Assembly: GCF_025860405.1 (NCBI RefSeq)
Contig: NZ_CP063785.1
Location: 6,635,390-6,699,389, forward strand
Direction of reading: 5' to 3'
Length of the DNA: 64,000 nucleotides
DNA from: Tolypothrix sp. PCC 7712
GTDB taxonomy: Bacteria; Cyanobacteriota; Cyanobacteriia; Cyanobacteriales; Nostocaceae
The notes beneath the pieces are model-generated. The model saw only the letters and a list, made by a program, of their open reading frames with translations. It was not told the origin of the DNA and ran no database searches. The position numbers and the translations under genes were made by a program. This document shows, piece by piece, positions 1 to 9,238 of this stretch (positions are counted from its first letter, which is position 1; each line of letters starts with the position of its first letter).

Positions 1-50
1 CCAAGGATGACAACTCTCCGGGCTAAAAGCCGCGGAGATTCTTAGCGGTA

Positions 51-149
51 CTAGTGGTCTGTCAAATTCATTTTGACTGTTAGAGAGACGCGATAAATCG
101 CCGTCTCTACAGAAATCTATCCGTCAATTATTTCTTGACAGACTACTAG
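51..149. repeat. MITE-like element with 15-bp terminal inverted repeats
   Basis: CTAGTGGTCTGTCAA at 51-65 is matched by its reverse complement at 135-149 with one mismatch. The interior (about 70 bp) encodes nothing. The stop codon of the next gene (146-148) lies inside the right terminal repeat, so the insertion may have trimmed that gene. Confidence 0.65.
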
Positions 150-724
150 TCTGGATAAGCTAAACCAGTTCTGGGGTCACGAATATATAATCCTAATGTC
201 AAACTACGGATGGCTTCATCCCAAACAGGTATGAGCTTTTCGGCTTGATCTGCCCAATAATCAAAGGTAATCAAACACTGAATATTCGACCCCAAAGCAA
301 TGCAAGTGCGCGAAAAAGCTTCCCGTGGTTCTGCTTGGGTGTCGATAAACTTAATCTCTGTCCAGACAATCTTGGCGGTTTGGCGTTTGACGGTGATGAT
401 TTCTCCTCTCTCAATGACATCGCGGCTGTCGTCATCCATAATTTTTTTCAATGTGGACTTGAGGGGAAACATACTCCAGTCGTTAGGAGGGAGATGATTA
501 AAAGATACTTCTAAGCAACAATCATCATTGGGCGGTTTTTTATCGAGGAACTTAAATGATTTTTCTTGCGGCTCAAAATGCCAATTTTGCGGAACATTGA
601 AGCGCACAGCCCCGCGATTAGCTACAAAAATTTTGTAACCTGATGGTGATTCCCAGTGATGATCGGGTTTTAGTTCAAGCGTTTCTTTAATCCACTGGAG
701 ATTGCTTTTTTTACGCTTTGTCAT
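146..724 (-). CDS. Hypothetical protein, about 192 aa
   Basis: No family recognised with certainty. The frame is open further upstream (to 904), but those codons translate a GGGGACT/GGGGATT short repeat, so I place the start at the ATG at 724 (MTKRKKSNLQWI). The product is soluble, without signal peptide or membrane segment, and has a mixed alpha/beta composition with a Trp/Phe-rich middle. The stop codon falls inside the terminal repeat of the 51-149 element, so the native C-terminus may have been altered. It is the leftmost visible gene of the nifD element. Confidence 0.6.
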   Translation of the reverse strand: MTKRKKSNLQWIKETLELKPDHHWESPSGYKIFVANRGAVRFNVPQNWHFEPQEKSFKFLDKKPPNDDCCLEVSFNHLPPNDWSMFPLKSTLKKIMDDDSRDVIERGEIITVKRQTAKIVWTEIKFIDTQAEPREAFSRTCIALGSNIQCLITFDYWADQAEKLIPVWDEAIRSLTLGLYIRDPRTGLAYPD

Positions 725-1246
725 AGTGTTTTTGCAAATCTGCGGAAGAGGTGCGTGCGATCGCGCCTTTCGGTCAATGATATCAAATTTATGGGGGTTG
801 GGGACTGGGGATTGGGGACTGGGGAACTCGGGGCCCCCTCTGGGGATAAGGGGTAATGGGGACTGGGGATTGGGGATAAGCGATTTTTGACAGACGCGAT
901 TCATCGCGTCTCTACAAGGTTTAACTATGAATCCTCTGCCATTCCCTCAGATTTTGGCTTACAGCAATGTTAAGAAAGATGTGGGTAAGATAGCCCACGG
1001 GGAGAGGGGAGCAAGAGATTTAGTTCCCCTTCTCCTGCGGGAGAAGGGGTTAGGGGATGAGGGCGCGAGGTATTTGTACAACGCCCGCCCTATATAGCTT
1101 TTAGCTTAAGTTGACACCAATGGGTAGTGCCTTGCCCTCTAGAATACATTAATGTGTCGCAAACATTATTTAAATTAGTCTAAGTAAAGACATAAAAATT
1201 TTGTGTCTTTACTCATCAAATACATTTTCTTGAAAATAGGTATAAC
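725..1246. other. Intergenic region with short repeats
   Basis: Holds a GGGGACT/GGGGATT heptamer run (about 795-880), a GACGCGAT..ATCGCGTC inverted repeat (about 893-912), and at about 1016-1180 a compound repeat. The latter has a GCGGGAGAAGGGGTTAGGGG core and a TTAAGTTGACACC end, followed by part of the ATACCAA repeat family; the same compound arrangement recurs at 60649-60952. No gene seen. Confidence 0.6.
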
Positions 1247-2164
1247 TTATGTCTGACGCTGTTTTAGCTGAATGATAAATTGCAGGACATATTTCTCAAG
1301 TAATCTACGGCTGAGTAAGGCGATAAACTTATCAAAAGGGTTGAAATCTACAATATATTTACCGACTCTTACACCTAATGGCTCTAAATGTTTGCCTGCT
1401 AACTCTTGATGTAGAAGTGAAAATTTTCTAGTTTTTAATTGTTGAAGCAACCACAATACATCACTATTTTCGCGGGTTTGCTTGTCTTTGAATTCATCAG
1501 TGATACTACCAGCTAAATTATCCCGATTAAAGGAAATTAGAGCCGTTAGGTTAAACAAAAGGCTGCGCTCAATAAAACATTGAGTTTGTTCTCTGGTTGG
1601 AAGTACACCTAACCCAAGTTTGTCGAGAAATTGTGCGATCGCACGTATAGGAATTGCGCTTTCTGTATTGCTAATATCAGGTGCAATTAGTAAAGATGGT
1701 TGACTCAAAATAGAAGCATTTTCTAAATCAGCATTGGCAATAATCGTCTCAATTTGCTGAACAGCTTTCTTTTCCACACAAGACTCGATAATTTGTTGCC
1801 ATTGCTGACCACTCATAAATTCTAGTAAAGCGATATATTTACAGCCTAAGCTATGTCCTATCCACAAGTAATTATCTTTTTTTTGGTAGCTCTCATCACC
1901 TGTGATTTTTGCCAATTCTTTACTAATTCTGTCCTGCTCCTTTAATAAATCAATTGCAATTGGCCAATGACGAAAGCTAAACCGGAAGGGTATCGCAATA
2001 ATTGTATAACCTTCTGCATACAATGTTTGTAAAAAATATCGATAAAAAATAGTAGGGAAAGTGCCAAAAAAAGCCCCACCGATAAACTGAATTACACCTT
2101 TGGTTTCTGGGTGAATTGCTACCCAGCTAAAAGAAATTGGGATAAATTTAAAATTTGGCAGCAT
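1247..2164 (-). CDS. DUF1350 family protein (alpha/beta-hydrolase-like)
   Basis: 305 aa. The sequence fits the cyanobacterial/plant DUF1350 family: an N-terminal segment with VIQFIGGAFFGTFP, then YRYFLQTLYAEGYTIIAIPFRFSF, and a nucleophile-elbow-like GHSLGCK near residue 107. The family has an alpha/beta-hydrolase fold but no established reaction, so substrate is unknown. No signal peptide. It stands alone on the minus strand between repeat-rich spacers. Start ATG at 2164 gives the normal family N-terminus. Confidence 0.8.
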   Translation of the reverse strand: MLPNFKFIPISFSWVAIHPETKGVIQFIGGAFFGTFPTIFYRYFLQTLYAEGYTIIAIPFRFSFRHWPIAIDLLKEQDRISKELAKITGDESYQKKDNYLWIGHSLGCKYIALLEFMSGQQWQQIIESCVEKKAVQQIETIIANADLENASILSQPSLLIAPDISNTESAIPIRAIAQFLDKLGLGVLPTREQTQCFIERSLLFNLTALISFNRDNLAGSITDEFKDKQTRENSDVLWLLQQLKTRKFSLLHQELAGKHLEPLGVRVGKYIVDFNPFDKFIALLSRRLLEKYVLQFIIQLKQRQT

Positions 2165-2311
2165 GGAAATAAAAATTATTAATTATGTTTATTAAATACA
2201 GCAAATAATTGAAAAAAGTAATGAGTAATAAGTAAATTTCTTACTCATTACTCATTACTTATTACTTATTACTCATGATTTCCCTCACTTACTTCAAAAG
2301 TGCTGTATCTG
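2165..2311. repeat. TTACTCA-type short tandem repeats with hairpin
   Basis: 2217-2275 contains ATGAGTAATAAGTAA followed by runs of TTACTCA/TTACTTA, making an imperfect hairpin between the two flanking minus-strand genes. Typical intergenic 7-bp STRR of Nostocales. Confidence 0.5.
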
Positions 2312-2896
2312 CTAATTAGAGAGCTTAAAAACTCCGCCGTTACTCACAGGGAGAGCATAAGCAATTTGATCGAGCGAAATCTTATCGGGGTTATTACTTG
2401 TTATATCTTTGAAGAAAGTACCACGGTGTTCAGGTGTTACAAGTAAAGTAGCTGCATCTGAACCAGAAAGGGAAGACAAGAAAATTTCTACATACCCACG
2501 AGCTTCAAAGTTTGCTCCCGAAGTTATAGCAGATTTTGTAATATCAGGTTGCAACAGCAGTAAACTAGTACCATTCTCAGGAATGGTAAAAGTCAGCCTT
2601 GCCTTGTTATTTTGTGGAACTTTCTCTGGTACAAGTGAAGAATTGGAGATGATATTTACTCCTGAAATATCTACAGCTTCGAGAAAATCTTCAAAATTTT
2701 TGGGTAGCGCTCCTGGATTACCTGGATCGCTGGGGAATTTGACTGTAAATACTACAGATAGTGTGACAGGAAAAAAGTTCACATTAGCAATGGTCAAGAA
2801 ATAGCCTTGAATTACCTTACGGCTAAGATTTTCTAGCCCTTTAACGGGTGGTAATTGTGGCTTTAATAATACTTCAAATGTAGAAACAAGTGCCAT
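2312..2896 (-). CDS. Hypothetical protein, 194 aa
   Basis: Starts best at the ATG at 2896 (MALVSTFEVLLKPQLP), because upstream in-frame codons (to 3007) are only a translation of the ATACCAA dispersed repeat. The protein looks beta-rich: alternating hydrophobic strands (VTLSVVFTVKF, ARLTFTIPENG, ARGYVEIFLSS) and a C-terminal HRGTFFKDI segment. No signal peptide or membrane helix. Family not recognised. It may be a small beta-sandwich protein, but this is inference from the strand pattern only. Confidence 0.6.
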   Translation of the reverse strand: MALVSTFEVLLKPQLPPVKGLENLSRKVIQGYFLTIANVNFFPVTLSVVFTVKFPSDPGNPGALPKNFEDFLEAVDISGVNIISNSSLVPEKVPQNNKARLTFTIPENGTSLLLLQPDITKSAITSGANFEARGYVEIFLSSLSGSDAATLLVTPEHRGTFFKDITSNNPDKISLDQIAYALPVSNGGVFKLSN

Positions 2897-2922
2897 AGTT
2901 TTTCTTGTGGTTGAGTAATCTA

Positions 2923-3022
2923 ATACCAATTTGAAAAAAGAATGCGACAGATTGTAGGGGCAAGGCAATGGCTTGCCCTCTAGAATATATTGATGTGTCA
3001 CAAACATTATTTGATTTGGTAT
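2923..3022. repeat. ATACCAA-family MITE-like repeat
   Basis: Ends in ATACCAA/TTGGTAT and contains GAATGCGACAGATTGTAGGGG and CCCTCTAGAATAT blocks. Near copies lie at 8656-8757, 60468-60566 and (split) 60649-60952. It abuts the 5' side of the preceding gene. Confidence 0.75.
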
Positions 3023-3477
3023 AAATATACTGTAATTAACAATATTTCAAACGTGTAGTACCCCCAAGGGTACTATTGTGAATATGCAGTAATATCAGAA
3101 TTAACTAATACAAAATTAGGTTTTATGCACTCAGTTTTTTGGGCTACCGACAGTTTTATGTCACCAAATATTTACCTTTCATAGGGAGTAAAAAAGTAAA
3201 TCTTCTGCTTGTTTATGATATATAAGTAGTTTGAGAGGTTATTTATTTTATAAAGTAACTGTAGGGTGTGTTACGGCTATGAAAGTATTCGGGACTTAGA
3301 GACAATGTAATTTAGCCGTAACGCACCACCGCGTGGATGGTGCGTTAGGCGCGAGGATAGTTATTTAGTGACAATTTATATTGGAAATCAGCGCCTAACA
3401 CACCCTACTTAATAAATGAAATGGTCTCTGAAAACAGGGTATATTCACATTGGCGAGCATCCAATATTTACACAGCT
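3023..3477. other. Intergenic region with REP-like inverted repeat
   Basis: At 3262-3411 GTAGGGTGTGTTACGGC and its partner ending in GCCTAACACACCCTAC enclose a hairpin ACGCACCACCGCGTGGATGGTGCGT. This resembles the REP sequence near the RAYT gene at 11.7-12.4 kb but is arranged as a larger inverted pair. No gene seen in the remaining AT-rich DNA. Confidence 0.5.
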
Positions 3478-4194
3478 TCACTCCCGGAGATGTTTATGGA
3501 AAAATTGTGTCAGTTCGCGCCAACCATCTGCGGCGGCTGAGGGATTGTAAGAAGAACGCTCATTACAGAAAAATCCATGATCGGCATCGGGATAAACTTT
3601 CAAGCTGTATTCTTTGCCGAATTCTTGAAAGCGAGATTCGATTTGTTTAATGCGATCGCCTGGAATAAATGGATCTTTACCACCAAAAAATAAGTAAACT
3701 GGTACTGTGATATTTTTGACGGCAAATAGCCACTCATCCAGAACCATTCCATAGAAAGGAGCCGCAGCCGCAATCTCTGATGATAAATAACAAGCTGTGA
3801 AAAAACTCAAACCACCACCTAAGCAAAAGCCAGTCACGCCTACTTTATTTGGATACACATCAGGTCGTGATTTTACATAAGCCAATGCTGCCCAAATATC
3901 TTTCTCCATCGGTTTGCCAAAATCGAGGCGATACATCATCGCCATTGCTTGCTCAACTTCGTCATATCCGAATTTATTGTTTGGCAACTCACGATAATAT
4001 AAATCTGGAGCCAGAACCATATATCCTTCCTGAGCAATTCTGGCGGCTACATCTTTAATATGTGATGTTAAACCAAATGCTTCCATCAGCAACAGGATGG
4101 CTGGCTGGCGTTCACCTTTAGTAGATGTACATAACCAAGCTGGCATTTTTCCGTCAGGCGTGGAAATCATCACCTCTGTTTGCTCGATTTGCAT
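3478..4194 (-). CDS. Dienelactone hydrolase family protein
   Basis: 238 aa, cytosolic alpha/beta hydrolase of the DLH family. The nucleophile elbow is GFCLGGG (Cys, as in dienelactone hydrolases), followed by the acid region GGKDPFIP and the catalytic His in DADHGFFC. DLH enzymes hydrolyse cyclic esters such as dienelactones; the true substrate here is unknown. I chose the ATG at 4194 (MQIEQTEVM) because GGAGG lies 6 nt upstream of it; the ATG at 4209 would place this ribosome site inside the gene. An AraC regulator is encoded 280 bp upstream on the same strand. Confidence 0.85.
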   Translation of the reverse strand: MQIEQTEVMISTPDGKMPAWLCTSTKGERQPAILLLMEAFGLTSHIKDVAARIAQEGYMVLAPDLYYRELPNNKFGYDEVEQAMAMMYRLDFGKPMEKDIWAALAYVKSRPDVYPNKVGVTGFCLGGGLSFFTACYLSSEIAAAAPFYGMVLDEWLFAVKNITVPVYLFFGGKDPFIPGDRIKQIESRFQEFGKEYSLKVYPDADHGFFCNERSSYNPSAAADGWRELTQFFHKHLRE

Positions 4195-4473
4195 TATTAC
4201 CTCCGCCACTGCAATTTTCTCTGTTACTGATAGCTTAAGAAGCTGGCTATCTATGACTCTAGAAAAAAGTTGCGGATTCTTTGTATATTTTTGCGCTTAG
4301 GGCATAGGGGATAGGGCATGGGGCATGGGAAAGAAAGATTTTCATGATTGGTTATGCCAAAACAAGGCCTGGTATGAATAACGAGCTTAAAAATCTGGCA
4401 TAGAGAAGAAGTTTCCATTGCCCAATGCCCATTGCCCAATGCCCCAAGCGGCGGGGCGACTATTCCTTTCCTC

Positions 4474-5403
4474 CTATAAAGGATGAAGTTTCCCGCCGCT
4501 TTCCATAAATTGTTTTGGTGTTACGCCCACAACGCGCTTAAAATATCGAGTCAAATGACTTTGATCGCAAAAACCTACTCTCATAGCTATGTCTGCAATA
4601 CTCAGTTGACTGTATTGCAATAAATATGTAGCTCGATTAATCCGACATTGCAAAATATATTGGTGAGGCGTAACTCCCATACTTTGCTTGAATAAACGCA
4701 AAAAGTGATATTGACTCATCTGAGCGATCGCAGCTATCTCACTCAGCTTGATTTCTTGATGAAGATGTTCTTTAATATACTCTTTTAGCTGTTGCAACTT
4801 GAATTGAGATAAGCCATCAGTATAAGTAGACAGCTTAGGTTGGGTAGTGCAATAGTTACGTAATAAATGAATAGCTAATGTAGTTTTGAGGCTATCAATT
4901 AGTAAATACCCCCCCATTTTCCCTGATTCTAATTCTGCTTTCAAAGCCCAACAAATGCCTTGGATTAATTCATCTTGCCTACTCATAAAATGAGGGATAA
5001 GTTGAATGCGATCGCAATTCACTAAATCTTCCCCAACTTGTTTGAGCAGTGCCGCATCAAATGCCAAAATCATAAACTGAGCTGGGGTATTCCAATTGCA
5101 ACGGTGAGCAATACCTTCAGGAATAATGGCAATGTCGCCCGAATTACGCCTTTCTTTTATCAGCTTTCCATCTAACCATCGTTCTCCCGATGAGTAACTT
5201 GATGATAAGTCAGAAATTCCCGCCGCAATTACATGCATTGTGTGTTGATGTTCAGCTACCTCAAACTTTGGCTGTTGATGGAGTTCAAAATGTATACCAT
5301 CCCATCCCAAACTTGAGAGAACAGCAGGTTGAGGTACAAACGCATTTGATGCTTTCTCTTGACGGTAATCAATAATTTTCAGCCTTTGCTCTACTGTTCT
5401 CAT
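4474..5403 (-). CDS. AraC family transcriptional regulator
   Basis: 309 aa. Residues about 30-150 form a cupin-like sensor domain (HQQPKFEVAEHQHTMHVI, then DIAIIPEGIAHRCNW). Residues about 205-305 hold two helix-turn-helix motifs: EIKLSEIAAIAQMSQYHFLR and SIADIAMRVGFCDQSHLTRY, with the AraC signature ending in GVTPKQF. It probably binds a small molecule and controls nearby genes. The dienelactone hydrolase downstream on the same strand is a possible target (inference from position). Confidence 0.9.
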   Translation of the reverse strand: MRTVEQRLKIIDYRQEKASNAFVPQPAVLSSLGWDGIHFELHQQPKFEVAEHQHTMHVIAAGISDLSSSYSSGERWLDGKLIKERRNSGDIAIIPEGIAHRCNWNTPAQFMILAFDAALLKQVGEDLVNCDRIQLIPHFMSRQDELIQGICWALKAELESGKMGGYLLIDSLKTTLAIHLLRNYCTTQPKLSTYTDGLSQFKLQQLKEYIKEHLHQEIKLSEIAAIAQMSQYHFLRLFKQSMGVTPHQYILQCRINRATYLLQYSQLSIADIAMRVGFCDQSHLTRYFKRVVGVTPKQFMESGGKLHPL

Positions 5404-5744
5404 TGCGTCCTGAAACAGGTAGGGGATGTATCTATTCTGACTGTTTTTTCACATACATAGGCGATCGCTTCTTTTATTTTTTATCCAGAACTTACACAAC
5501 TGGCACAAATATTTTCTACGGTGGTAGTCAAGAGTCAAAGGTCAAAAATTGGACTTTTGACTTTGGACTCTGGACAAGCATTGCGGGAAAAATATGACAC
5601 TTGCGTAAGTCTTTTGATCTATGGAATTTCTTACTTTTGGTTTGATGATATCTCGAACTTCTGGATGAGACCAAGGGTTTTTGATTTGTGCGACCTTACA
5701 TAGGTAAGCAGAAAGACTTAATATTCAGAACTAAAAGAAAAACC
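5404..5744. other. Intergenic spacer between divergent genes
   Basis: Contains a short run of GGTCAAAA/TTTTGACT repeats at about 5528-5575 and AT-rich sequence that must hold the promoters of the AraC gene (leftward) and the DUF2267 gene (rightward). No gene seen. Confidence 0.4.
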
Positions 5745-6284
5745 ATGCCCGATCAAACTTTCAGACAAAACATACCAGAAGTTGACCCCACAGAGATTGA
5801 AGATTCCAGAACTGCGATCGCAGATGAACATCGCTCTTTCCTAGAAAAAGTCATGGTAAGAAGCGGATTTGCAGATTTATATGATGCCAGAGACTTTACC
5901 GAAGTTGTATTTCGCGTCATGCGCGACTTAATGACAACAGAAGCTAGCGATCGCGTTGAGTCAGAATTGCATACAGAAGCCGTGCCTACAGATGAGAAAG
6001 CACTCCAGTTTGAAGTGGCTGATCTCTGGAAAGATACCAATCCGATTGTCGGATTTTTAAGCCGGGTTCGTCCACCTTGGCAAGGCCCTGGTATTTTTAA
6101 AATTGATTCTGATCGCTTTCTGTTCCGAGTTGCTAATGAAAGCGGAATGCCACGCACAGTTGAACGAGAGCAAGCAGTAAAAGCCGTATTTTCTGCCACC
6201 AAAGACGAACTTTCCCAAGAACGGATTCAGGAAATTGCTAGCTGGCTACCCGATCATGTACGTGAACTTTGGGAACAAGCTTAA
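5745..6284 (+). CDS. DUF2267 domain protein
   Basis: 179 aa, soluble. The core (about residues 25-120) matches the DUF2267 family: HRSFLEKVMVRSGFADLYDARDFTEVVFRVMRDLM, with the ERVESELP-like element DRVESELH. The C-terminal part (VKAVFSATKDELSQERIQEIASWLPDHVRELWEQA) repeats the same helical motif with the typical LP(D/A)xxxxLW ending. The role of the family is unknown. Start ATG at 5745 (MPDQTFRQNI) chosen because upstream in-frame codons look non-coding. A hairpin terminator follows. Confidence 0.8.
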   Translation: MPDQTFRQNIPEVDPTEIEDSRTAIADEHRSFLEKVMVRSGFADLYDARDFTEVVFRVMRDLMTTEASDRVESELHTEAVPTDEKALQFEVADLWKDTNPIVGFLSRVRPPWQGPGIFKIDSDRFLFRVANESGMPRTVEREQAVKAVFSATKDELSQERIQEIASWLPDHVRELWEQA

Positions 6285-6305
6285 TTAGAACCCAAGAACC
6301 AATAA

Positions 6306-6341
6306 GTCTGTTTGCGGAGCGCGATCGCAAACAGGCTTTTT
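6306..6341 (+). terminator. Rho-independent terminator after DUF2267 gene
   Basis: CTGTTTGCG at 6308-6316 pairs with CGCAAACAG at 6326-6334, followed by GCTTTTT. The loop contains a HIP1 octamer. Confidence 0.8.
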
Positions 6342-6345
6342 ATTA

Positions 6346-6637
6346 TTAATAGCTTTCTTTATTAAGTTCGCCAAATTTCACATTTCTCAGGTATTCATAT
6401 TTATGCTGTAAGCTGCGAAAGTTACTTTCAATTAAAGGGAAAAGCTTTTCGGGGAATGGTTCATTCATATCTACAGGATTAAATCTTTCGAGTTCCTTTA
6501 CAGAACGGATTGTTTTATATACTGCAACGTGCTTGATATATTTTAATAGCTCATTAATCAAATCTTTGCCATTATTTGCATTTTCCGCTAAATGAATTTT
6601 AGATTCGATAATATCAACTATTTCTTGATGATTTTCT
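6346..6637 (-). pseudogene. 3' fragment of a coiled-coil membrane protein gene split by an IS66 element
   Basis: Reading leftward from the insertion point, the frame gives LTENHQEIVDIIESKIHLAE and continues to NKESY and a stop at 6346. It is the continuation of the gene whose 5' part lies at 8185-8575: removing 6638-8184 plus one copy of GATTTTCT joins the frames (…EFILEN|HQEIVD…). The joined protein is about 226 aa. Only if the insertion were precisely lost would the gene be whole. Confidence 0.85.
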
Positions 6638-8184
6638 GTAAGGATTCAGGTCTAAAATTGAGGAACTAGAGAAGGGCGAGACTGAGAATTAATAGAGTCA
6701 GCAATTAGTGCTTGTACAAAAAAATCAATAACAGACAGACTTTGACGACGACAGGTTTGAACCACCGTCAACAAATTGGCAGTATGTTGAAACCGCTCCA
6801 TCGAACGGGAACCACCACTAACTTTACGTTTTGTCACAGCCAAACGCAGCGATCGCTCGGCTTGATTGTTATCAGGAGGAACTTCAGGGTTGTCAAGGAA
6901 ATACCACCATTGGGAGGCTTTATCGCGCAAGGAACGTAAAAGGTTTCCTGCTGTAGCTCCGGCTAAGTTAATCCAGTCATCAAGTGTTTGTTGCAATTTA
7001 GATTTGAATTGATTGACCCAATCGTTATAACTGGCGCAGTCAAGAGTCTCAAACCATTGGGCATAATTTCCAAAAGCTTCATCAATTAAATCCACAAATG
7101 CTTCACCAATAGCTTGGTTGTGAAGACCTGGAAGTTGAATTAGTTTTTTGAAGTGACGGCGTAGATGAGCCAAACATTTCTGCTGCTCAGGCACCGCATA
7201 GCCATTGTAAACACTAAAATCATCGCTGCTGATTACCCCTGTATATTTAGCCCCTAAAATGGCTTCTAGTTCTGCTCTGGAACGAGTGTCAGCAGCAGTA
7301 AACAGGCAAAACTCAGAATTGGCAACTACCCACAACCATTCTTTAACTCCCTTGACAGACCAAGGTGTTTCATCCACATGAATGTTAGGTTGTGTCTGTT
7401 TTACCCAATTACTTAACTCAGTAATGCTTGGTTGAATCGCTGTTTGAATTCGTTCATTTGTGGTGACTAAAGTTCCCAGCCCAATTTCAATTTGACCTAA
7501 CTCCCACAACATTTCTTGCTGTTTTTCATAGGGCATATGTGCATAATTATTTGCCCATCCTAAAAATGCCTGTAAAGAAATCCCTAAATCCTGTCCTGGG
7601 ATGATATCTTGTGACCAGGAGGCTGTTTGTATATTGCCACAGTACTCACACTGGCACGTATGGCGTTGATACTCAACTATTTCAATGGGACGCTCCACTA
7701 GTTGCGCTACAGACTGTTTTTCTACTTTTACTGCCACAGCCGCAAACGCTTTTTGACCACAACAGACACAATCACTTGGACGTAAGATTTCACAACGATC
7801 TACTCTACCAAAACCCTTACGGGTCTTACCTTGATGCCCTGGTTGCCCACCTGGCTTTCTTTTGGGATGATTTGATTCTTCTTGCGGTGCTGCTTTTTTG
7901 TTTTCACTCTTTTTGAGGATGTCCCCTGATGGCGGCTTAGATGAGGTTTTGCTGTCTAAATCTCTGCTGACTTTTAAACGTTCTATTTCTTGCTGTAGTT
8001 CTAATACTGTTTTCTGTAATTCACCTATTACCTTGCTCTGCTCAATGATTATCTCTACCAGTTCTTGTTTCGATAACTGGTTCAAGCTTTCCCGGTCTAA
8101 ATCTTGAGGCAGGTTTTGGTTCATATCTGTGATACTCCTCCTCAAGCGATCCCTTTGTCAATACTCTGCCACCTGAATCCTTAC
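6638..8184 (-). mobile_element. IS66-family insertion sequence
   Basis: 1547 bp. Left end GTAAGGATTCAGGT (6638-6651) and right end ACCTGAATCCTTAC (8171-8184) are a perfect 14-bp inverted repeat starting with GTAA, as is usual for IS66. Both sides carry the 8-bp target duplication GATTTTCT (6630-6637 and 8185-8192). It carries a single transposase and no TnpA/TnpB helper genes, so it is the short type of IS66. Confidence 0.95.
6652..8124 (-). CDS. IS66 family transposase
   Basis: 490 aa, full length and apparently intact. Order: N-terminal coiled coil (about 15-60), SSKPPSGD linker, GGQPGHQGKTR, a zinc-binding part with CVCCGQ and CQCEYCG, then the DDE core: NIHVDETPW, VISSDDFSVYNGY and PPDNNQAERSLR. 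It catalyses transposition of its own element. The ATG at 8124 (MNQNLPQ) is preferred to the upstream TTG because AGGAGGAGT precedes it by about 10 nt. Intact motifs, perfect ends and target repeats suggest a recent insertion. Confidence 0.95.
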   Translation of the reverse strand: MNQNLPQDLDRESLNQLSKQELVEIIIEQSKVIGELQKTVLELQQEIERLKVSRDLDSKTSSKPPSGDILKKSENKKAAPQEESNHPKRKPGGQPGHQGKTRKGFGRVDRCEILRPSDCVCCGQKAFAAVAVKVEKQSVAQLVERPIEIVEYQRHTCQCEYCGNIQTASWSQDIIPGQDLGISLQAFLGWANNYAHMPYEKQQEMLWELGQIEIGLGTLVTTNERIQTAIQPSITELSNWVKQTQPNIHVDETPWSVKGVKEWLWVVANSEFCLFTAADTRSRAELEAILGAKYTGVISSDDFSVYNGYAVPEQQKCLAHLRRHFKKLIQLPGLHNQAIGEAFVDLIDEAFGNYAQWFETLDCASYNDWVNQFKSKLQQTLDDWINLAGATAGNLLRSLRDKASQWWYFLDNPEVPPDNNQAERSLRLAVTKRKVSGGSRSMERFQHTANLLTVVQTCRRQSLSVIDFFVQALIADSINSQSRPSLVPQF

Positions 8185-8575
8185 GATTTTCTAGAATAAA
8201 TTCCTTCTCAATTGTAATACTTGCCGCGTCAGGTAAAACATTTTGTTCATGACTCAGAGATTTGATTCGCTTCCACATAACATTATCTTTTTCTAGCCGC
8301 AAGTATATAGGCCAGTAAAATTCAGATATTTGTCTTTCGATAAACTCAAGCTCTGCATTATGCCTAGCCATAGTAATCTGATTTTCTAGCTCAGATATTT
8401 GTTGCTGCTGTTGATGCTCAAGCTCTGCAATCAGTTGTCTTTGATGATATTTTTCATTAGTTTCATTCTTAAATATCTCAAATCTCTTATTCAGCCAGTA
8501 ACCTGCAACCAAAACAATCCCACCAATCAATACTTTATCAACAACTAATTCAATAATTGTTTCAGAAAGAGCCAT
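8185..8575 (-). pseudogene. 5' fragment of the IS66-disrupted coiled-coil membrane protein gene
   Basis: Begins at ATG 8575: an N-terminal membrane helix (VDKVLIGGIVLVAGYWL, residues about 12-28) followed by a long coiled coil rich in Q/E (LIAELEHQQQQQISELENQ). The native frame runs to EFILEN and is then broken by the IS; the present frame reads on into the element to a stop at 8042. The original product is a small anchored cytoplasmic coiled-coil protein of unknown function. Confidence 0.85.
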
Positions 8576-8655
8576 GTAATAATTCTCGCCTCCGTTCTTG
8601 GGCTACAAATGACGACACAATTGTAACCAGCAAAATCGCAAATGGCTGCTGCGTA

Positions 8656-8757
8656 ATACCAATTTGAAAAAAGAATGCGACAGATTGTAGGGGCATGGGC
8701 ATTGCCCTGCCCTCTAGAATATTATTGATGTGTCGCAAATATTATTTGATTTGGTAT
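8656..8757. repeat. ATACCAA-family MITE-like repeat
   Basis: Ends ATACCAATTT / GATTTGGTAT with the GAATGCGACAG, TGTAGGGGCA and CCCTCTAGAATAT blocks also seen at 2923-3022. Same orientation as that copy. Confidence 0.75.
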
Positions 8758-8850
8758 CAGTTAAGCGTTTAGAACTCAAAATTGGTTTTGGAGAAAAGGT
8801 TAAAGGTTAAGGGTTAAAGGTTTTTTCTTCCCCTTTTCCATTCCCTTTTT
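8758..8850. repeat. Partial copy of the CAATACT..CGGTTAAG repeat family
   Basis: Contains TTAAGCGTTTAGAACTCAAA and runs of GGTTAAGGGTTAAAGG, matching the interior of the copies at 22402-22506 and 30086-30211. The terminal CAATACT parts are missing; the copy abuts the ATACCAA repeat. Confidence 0.55.
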
Positions 8851-8866
8851 CCCTTTCCCCCTCAAC

Positions 8867-9238
8867 TTAAGCTTCCGCAGATATCACATCTGGCTTGGCG
8901 GCTGGGCGTGGTTTTCGTCGCTCGGACTTGCGCGTTCCACCAGCCATCCCATACTCATCGCTATTCTTGCCATAACGAGAGGCAACATTCAACAGCATAT
9001 GCTCAGAATAATTATTTAATACACGTTCAGCATCAACTAATGCAGTCTGTGTCTTTTCTACTAACGTTTTTGCTTGGTTATAAGCAGCTAGCTTCTCTCG
9101 CAACTGCTGAACCATGCCATTATAATTAGCAATTGAAAACTCATTACCAAAATTTAGGTCAGGGTCAATCATCTGTAACCCTTCAATCCGACGTTCAGCC
9201 TTGGTTAACGCCCTGGAATTTCGTCTCTGTTGCCTCAT
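8867..9238 (-). CDS. Hypothetical protein, 123 aa
   Basis: Basic, helical protein: MRQQRRNSRALTKAERRIEG at the start, a likely two-helix coiled coil in the middle (MVQQLREKLAAYNQAKTLVEKTQTALVDAERVLN) and a disordered basic tail (GGTRKSERRKPRPAAK). No membrane segment. I do not recognise the family. Basic ends might bind nucleic acid, which is only inference. The dyad-repeat array at 9475-9655 lies in its upstream region. Confidence 0.6.
   Translation of the reverse strand: MRQQRRNSRALTKAERRIEGLQMIDPDLNFGNEFSIANYNGMVQQLREKLAAYNQAKTLVEKTQTALVDAERVLNNYSEHMLLNVASRYGKNSDEYGMAGGTRKSERRKPRPAAKPDVISAEA

Noticed and set aside
5753..6202. 149-aa minus-strand frame opposite the DUF2267 gene
   Set aside because: Ser/Arg-rich antisense shadow; the plus-strand frame matches a known family.
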